From positions 558,001 through 622,000 of the forward strand of contig NZ_FNCF01000003.1 of the NCBI RefSeq assembly GCF_900100695.1: a DNA stretch of 64,000 nt, written 5' to 3'. Origin of the DNA: Klenkia brasiliensis (GTDB lineage: Bacteria > Actinomycetota > Actinomycetes > Mycobacteriales > Geodermatophilaceae). Below, piece by piece: positions 60,693-64,000 of this stretch. A program made the translations under genes and the position numbers. How positions within the stretch are numbered: position 1 is the first letter of the stretch; each line of letters starts with the position of its first letter. Under the pieces are notes generated by a model, which saw nothing but the letters and a program-made list of their open reading frames with translations, was not told the DNA's origin and searched no databases.

Positions 60693-61652
60693 ATGTCGTC
60701 CACCACGGCCGGAGCCGGCGTGAGCCGGAGCTGGATCACCTACGCCCTGCTGCTCGTCCTGTCCTGGGGGGTGTGGGGCGCGTTCTCCGGGCTGCCCACC
60801 GCGACCTACGGCTACCCCGACGAGATGGTCTACGTCATCTGGGCGTTCACCATGCTCATCCCGGCGTTCTTCGCGCTGCGCGGCAGCACCTGGGACAAGC
60901 GGCCGGTCGCCGCGGGCTACGGCCTGGCCATCGGCCTCACCGGCGCCGGCGGGCAGCTGCTGCTGTTCAAGGCGCTGACCATGGGCCCGGCGTACCTGAT
61001 CTTCCCGCTGATCGCGCTCTCGCCGGCGATCACCGTGCTGCTGGCCGTCGTCCTGCTGCGCGAGCGGCTGAGCCGCCTCGCGGTCGTCGGCGTCGTGCTG
61101 GCCCTGGTCGCCGTGGTCATGTTCAGCATCTCCAGCTCCGACGGCACCGAGGGCACCGGTCCGTGGCTGCTGCTGGCGATCCTGATCTGCGTCGCCTGGG
61201 GCGTGCAGGCCTTCTTCATGCGCAAGGCGGCGACCGTCGGCGTCAACGACGGCACCACCTTCGGCTGGATGACCATCAGCGGGCTGGTGCTCGTGCCGGT
61301 CGCGCTGGTGATGATGGGCGGGCTGCCCTCGGGCGCCCCGTGGCAGGCCCCGACCCTGGCCGCCGGCACCCAGCTGCTCAACGCCGTCGGGGCGCTGTTC
61401 CTGGTCATGGCGCTGTCCCGCGGCAAGGCCTCGATCGTCGCGCCGACGACGAACGCGCTGGCCCCGGTGCTGACCATCCTGCTGTCGCTGGCCTTCTACC
61501 AGACCCTGCCGTCGGTCCCCGCCGCGATCGGCATCGTGCTGGCGCTGGTCGGCTCCACGCTGATGGTCTACAGCGACGAGAAGCGCGGCGAGTCCGTCTC
61601 CGAGGGCGCTGTCGTCCAGGAGCAGGGCGTCGCACCCGGCGCCCGGGTCTGA
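60693..61652 (+). CDS. DMT-superfamily (EamA-like) permease
   Basis: A 319-residue membrane protein with ten helices in two repeats (ITYALLLVLSWGVWGAFSGLP; LLLAILICVAWGVQAFFMRKA). The second repeat ends with TTNALAPVLTILLSLAFYQTLPS and a cytoplasmic tail. ATG 60693 has GAGGAG seven bases upstream. Embedded between kinase and aldolase genes, it is the only transporter in the operon and is therefore the best candidate for uptake of the sugar, though DMT carriers more often export metabolites. Confidence 0.85.
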   Translation: MSSTTAGAGVSRSWITYALLLVLSWGVWGAFSGLPTATYGYPDEMVYVIWAFTMLIPAFFALRGSTWDKRPVAAGYGLAIGLTGAGGQLLLFKALTMGPAYLIFPLIALSPAITVLLAVVLLRERLSRLAVVGVVLALVAVVMFSISSSDGTEGTGPWLLLAILICVAWGVQAFFMRKAATVGVNDGTTFGWMTISGLVLVPVALVMMGGLPSGAPWQAPTLAAGTQLLNAVGALFLVMALSRGKASIVAPTTNALAPVLTILLSLAFYQTLPSVPAAIGIVLALVGSTLMVYSDEKRGESVSEGAVVQEQGVAPGARV

Positions 61653-61655
61653 TCC

Positions 61656-62492
61656 GTGCCGCAGGTCTCCACCGCCGCCCTCGCCCGTGACGCCCGACGT
61701 CACGGGCGGGGGCTCGGCGCGTTCAACGTCGTCCACCTCGAGCAGGCCCGTGCCTACGAGGCCGCCGCACGCGACGCCGGGGTGGGCGTCGTGCTGCAGC
61801 TGTCGGAGAACGCGGTCCGCCACCACGGCGGGCTCGAGCCCTACGCCGCCGGCGTGCTGGCGCTCGCCCGGGCCTCCGACGTGCCGGTCGCGGTGCACCT
61901 GGACCACGCCGAGGACCTCGACCTGGTGCACGCCGCCGTGGGCCTCGGGTTCAGCTCGGTGATGTACGACGGCTCGACGCTGCCCTACGCGGACAACGTG
62001 GCCACCACGGCCACCGTGGTCGCGACCTGCCGCGCGGCCGGGGTGGACGTCGAGGCCGAGCTCGGCGAGGTCGGCGGCAAGGACGGCGCGCACGCCCCGA
62101 CGGCCCGCACCGACCCGGGCGAGGCCGCCGCGTTCGTCGCCGCGACCGGCGTCGACCTGCTGGCGGTGGCGGTCGGCTCGTCGCACGCGATGGCCGACCG
62201 CGGTGCCCGGCTGGACGTCGAGCTGGTGGCCCGGCTGGCGGACGCCGTGCCGGTGCCGTTGGTGCTGCACGGGTCGTCCGGGGTGCCCGACGACGGGCTG
62301 GTGGCCGCGGTGCGGGCCGGCATCGTGAAGGTCAACGTGGCGACCCACCTGAACCGGGTGTTCACCGCCGAGGTGCGCCGGCTGCTGCAGGCCGACCCCG
62401 ACCTCGCCGACACCCGCCGCTGGACCGCCGCCGGCGCCCGCGCCGCCGGCACCGAGGCGCAGCGCCTGCTGCAGCTCTACGCCGTGGGCTGA
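61656..62492 (+). CDS. kbaY: Class II ketose-bisphosphate aldolase, catalytic subunit (KbaY/GatY-like)
   Basis: A 278-residue zinc aldolase of the fructose/tagatose-bisphosphate class II family. Catalytic D83 and zinc ligand H84 are in HLDHAEDLDLV; another metal His is in VGSSHAMADRG and a third in LHGSSGVPDDG. VMYDGS and NVATHLNRVFT are phosphate- and substrate-site blocks. GTG 61656 is three bases after the permease stop. With KbaZ it should cleave tagatose-1,6-bisphosphate to DHAP and glyceraldehyde-3-phosphate. No tagatose-6-phosphate kinase is in the operon. Confidence 0.92.
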   Translation: MPQVSTAALARDARRHGRGLGAFNVVHLEQARAYEAAARDAGVGVVLQLSENAVRHHGGLEPYAAGVLALARASDVPVAVHLDHAEDLDLVHAAVGLGFSSVMYDGSTLPYADNVATTATVVATCRAAGVDVEAELGEVGGKDGAHAPTARTDPGEAAAFVAATGVDLLAVAVGSSHAMADRGARLDVELVARLADAVPVPLVLHGSSGVPDDGLVAAVRAGIVKVNVATHLNRVFTAEVRRLLQADPDLADTRRWTAAGARAAGTEAQRLLQLYAVG

Positions 62493-62546
62493 CCCCGGGG
62501 GGCCGGGCGCCGCGGGCCGGCAAACCCCTGGACCCGGTGACCCACC

Positions 62547-63653
62547 ATGGTCGACGTGCTCCAGGACCTGCTGACCGCCCCGCTCGCCGCCGACCGCCCG
62601 GGGACCGTCGAGCTGACCACCGTCGACCAGCTGGGGTCGGCGCACGTCCTGCGGGCCCTGGCCGGGGGTGACCGGCCCTACCACCGCACCGGCGAGCAGC
62701 CCGGCGTCCTCGGCTCGACCGAGGGCCTGGTGCCCGCCGACGGCCGCGTGCTGCTGGACTCGGTCGACGACGGCACGCGGACGCTCGTGGTCGAGGTGGA
62801 CCGCAGCGTCCTGCTGCTGTCCGCACGCCGGCAGCTGACCACGGTCGAGGTGGCGGGCGCGGACCTCGGCGAGGTCACCGCCCTCCTCGAGGCGACGCTG
62901 CAGGGGGTGCGGGACTCCCTCGACCACCCGGCCGACCAGGTCCGCATGCGGCTGTGGGCGCACCGCGGGAACTACGCCGAGATGTCGACCCGCTCGGTCG
63001 AGGCGCCGGACTGGGCCGAGGTGCGGGGCAACTACGCCGGCACCACCGCGGCGTCCCTGGGCACGCTGCTGGGCACCTCCGACCTGTCCACCCGGGCGGG
63101 ACGGCTGGTGCTCTGGCACGGCCGGCCCGGGACGGGGAAGACCACGGCGGTGCGCGCGCTGAGCCAGGCCTGGTCGCCGTGGTGCGAGACGCACTACGTG
63201 GCCGACCCGGAGAAGCTGTTCGCCGACCCGGGTTACCTGCTGGAGGTCGCCGGGGTGGACGGCGGCGACGAGGAGGAGCTGGACCACCCGTGGCGGCTGG
63301 TGGTGGCCGAGGACTGCGACGAGTACCTGCACGCCGACGCCAAGCAGCGGGCGGGCGCGTCGCTGGGCCGGCTGCTGAACCTCTGCGACGGCATCCTCGG
63401 CCACGGGCTGCAGGTCGTCGTCCTGCTGACCACCAACGAGGAGGTCGGCCGGCTGCACCCGGCGATCACCCGTCCGGGCCGCTGCCTGGACCGCACCGAG
63501 TTCCTGCCGCTGTCGGCCCGGGAGGCGGCGGCCTGGCTCGGCCCGGACACCACCCCGCCCGGCCGGGAGGCGACGCTGGCCGAGCTCTACGCCGTCCGCG
63601 AGCAGCGCACCCTGGGGGTCACCGACCACGACACCCCGGGCGGCTACCTGTAG
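62547..63653 (+). CDS. AAA ATPase with DUF5925 N-terminal domain
   Basis: A 368-residue protein. Residues 1-150 are a DUF5925-type domain (GTRTLVVEVDRSVLLLSARRQL). Residues 170-330 form an AAA module with Walker A GRPGTGKTTAVRAL, Walker B LVVAEDCDEYLHAD and sensor VVLLTTNEEVGRLHPAITRPGRC. The Walker B acid is AEDCDE rather than DEXD-box like. Such proteins are frequent in actinobacteria but their targets are unknown. It starts with ATG 62547, 54 bases after kbaY, and is possibly a separate transcript. Confidence 0.85.
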   Translation: MVDVLQDLLTAPLAADRPGTVELTTVDQLGSAHVLRALAGGDRPYHRTGEQPGVLGSTEGLVPADGRVLLDSVDDGTRTLVVEVDRSVLLLSARRQLTTVEVAGADLGEVTALLEATLQGVRDSLDHPADQVRMRLWAHRGNYAEMSTRSVEAPDWAEVRGNYAGTTAASLGTLLGTSDLSTRAGRLVLWHGRPGTGKTTAVRALSQAWSPWCETHYVADPEKLFADPGYLLEVAGVDGGDEEELDHPWRLVVAEDCDEYLHADAKQRAGASLGRLLNLCDGILGHGLQVVVLLTTNEEVGRLHPAITRPGRCLDRTEFLPLSAREAAAWLGPDTTPPGREATLAELYAVREQRTLGVTDHDTPGGYL

Positions 63654-63654
63654 G

Positions 63655-63677
63655 GCCTGACCCGGCGGGGGTCAGGC
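63655..63677. terminator. 9-bp hairpin between converging genes
   Basis: GCCTGACCC (63655-63663) pairs with GGGTCAGGC (63669-63677) over a 5-nt loop, just after the AAA gene stop and overlapping the stop of the TetR gene. Confidence 0.55.
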
Positions 63678-64000
63678 GGGGGCGACGACGCGGCGGAGCT
63701 CGGCGAGGACGGTGTCGACGACGTCGGGCAGCGGCGGGCCGCCCGGGGTCGCGACCCAGCGCTCGAAGGCCACCCGGAACGCGGCCACCCCGGCCTCGGC
63801 GGCCAGCAGCGCCGGCGCCTCGGCGACCCCGCGCTCGACCAGCGCGGCGGCCGACGCGGTGACCAGACCGCTCATCTTGGCCAGCTCCCGCTCGCGCAGC
63901 TCGCCCTGCGAGGTGATGACCGCCGTCCGTGCCCGGGCGTGGTCGCCGAGACCGTCGAGCATCCCCGCGCCGGCCCGCAGCCCGGCGGCGAGGACGTCCA
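63672..64000 (-). CDS. TetR family regulator, C-terminal part (partial)
   Basis: The frame is open from the window edge to TGA at 63672, giving at least the last 109 residues. There is no DNA-binding domain in view; the visible part is the helical C-terminal domain with RARTAVITSQGELRERELAKMSGL, AAALVERGVAEAPALLAAEAGVAAFRVAFERWV and PDVVDTVLAELRRV, the form seen in many actinobacterial TetR/MftR-like regulators. The HTH half lies beyond base 64000. Ligand and targets are unknown. Confidence 0.7.
   Translation of the reverse strand, partial: DVLAAGLRAGAGMLDGLGDHARARTAVITSQGELRERELAKMSGLVTASAAALVERGVAEAPALLAAEAGVAAFRVAFERWVATPGGPPLPDVVDTVLAELRRVVAPA

Noticed and set aside
60510-63629. A 1039-codon frame opposite the kinase, permease and aldolase genes
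   Set aside because: It spans several intact genes on the other strand, has no domain and has antisense-type composition.
1-64000. tRNA or rRNA genes
   Set aside because: I saw no T-loop-like or rRNA-like segments in the intergenic gaps, all of which are short and GC-rich; a covariance-model scan was not possible here.

Overview
The window is very GC-rich (roughly three quarters G+C, with strong G/C at third codon positions). GTG starts, four-base xTGA start/stop overlaps and short intergenic gaps are common. The gene families (TM0106-type nuclease-helicase, DUF5925 AAA protein, ECF42 sigma factor with a DGPF partner, LAxTG sortase signal, LppU-like secreted domains) point to a free-living actinobacterium. 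Geodermatophilaceae (Blastococcus, Geodermatophilus or Modestobacter type) is my best guess, from composition and gene content only. I saw no tRNA, rRNA, CRISPR array, insertion sequence or prophage; it reads as ordinary chromosome.

Layout. 0-6.6 kb: tail of an M18 aminopeptidase, a GH13 glucosidase, a CbbX-like AAA ATPase, a VOC protein, a truncated haemoglobin, an alpha/beta hydrolase-TetR operon with a twin operator, and an MFS exporter. 6.7-16.7 kb: a membrane protein, a PIN/NYN-like protein, a divergent iron-siderophore pair (SIP reductase and FepB-like lipoprotein) with a DtxR/IdeR-like box, a 55-residue protein missed by ordinary length cut-offs, a 1146-residue nuclease-exonuclease-helicase, a LacI regulator, a thiolase and a small secreted protein. 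16.8-26.2 kb: SDR-GH15 pair, FAD oxidase, AIF-like reductase, LppU-like protein, YccF, and a three-gene ABC-2 exporter. 26.2-36.5 kb: DUF427, RtcB, helical stress-type protein, LLM oxidoreductase, enoyl-CoA hydratase, SRPBCC, a frameshifted esterase, SMP-30, and a DGPF-ECF42 pair.

36.5-47.3 kb is the most interesting region. A zinc alcohol dehydrogenase and an MHS-family permease diverge from an eight-gene chain, mostly joined by start/stop overlaps: acyl-CoA ligase, cyclase-family hydrolase, Cat1/AbfT-like CoA-transferase homologue lacking the usual catalytic Glu, ACAD10/11- or LvaA-like kinase, small helical protein, DUF7064/7065-like protein, alpha-methylacyl-CoA racemase and an IclR regulator. 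Two copies of TCGAA-N5-CTTCG lie in the divergent promoter. I read this as an inducible route for import, CoA activation and catabolism of an unidentified branched or hydroxylated carboxylic acid.

47.3-56.3 kb: serine hydrolase, NUDIX, a small Ser/Thr kinase, a two-component system downstream of two envelope proteins, a LAVTG-anchored RCC1 surface protein and an LLM oxidoreductase. 56.3-62.5 kb: a GntR/UTRA regulator divergent from a KbaZ-AgaS-sugar kinase-DMT permease-KbaY operon, which looks like a PTS-independent amino-sugar (galactosamine or related) pathway. The window ends with a DUF5925 AAA ATPase and the C-terminal part of a TetR regulator.
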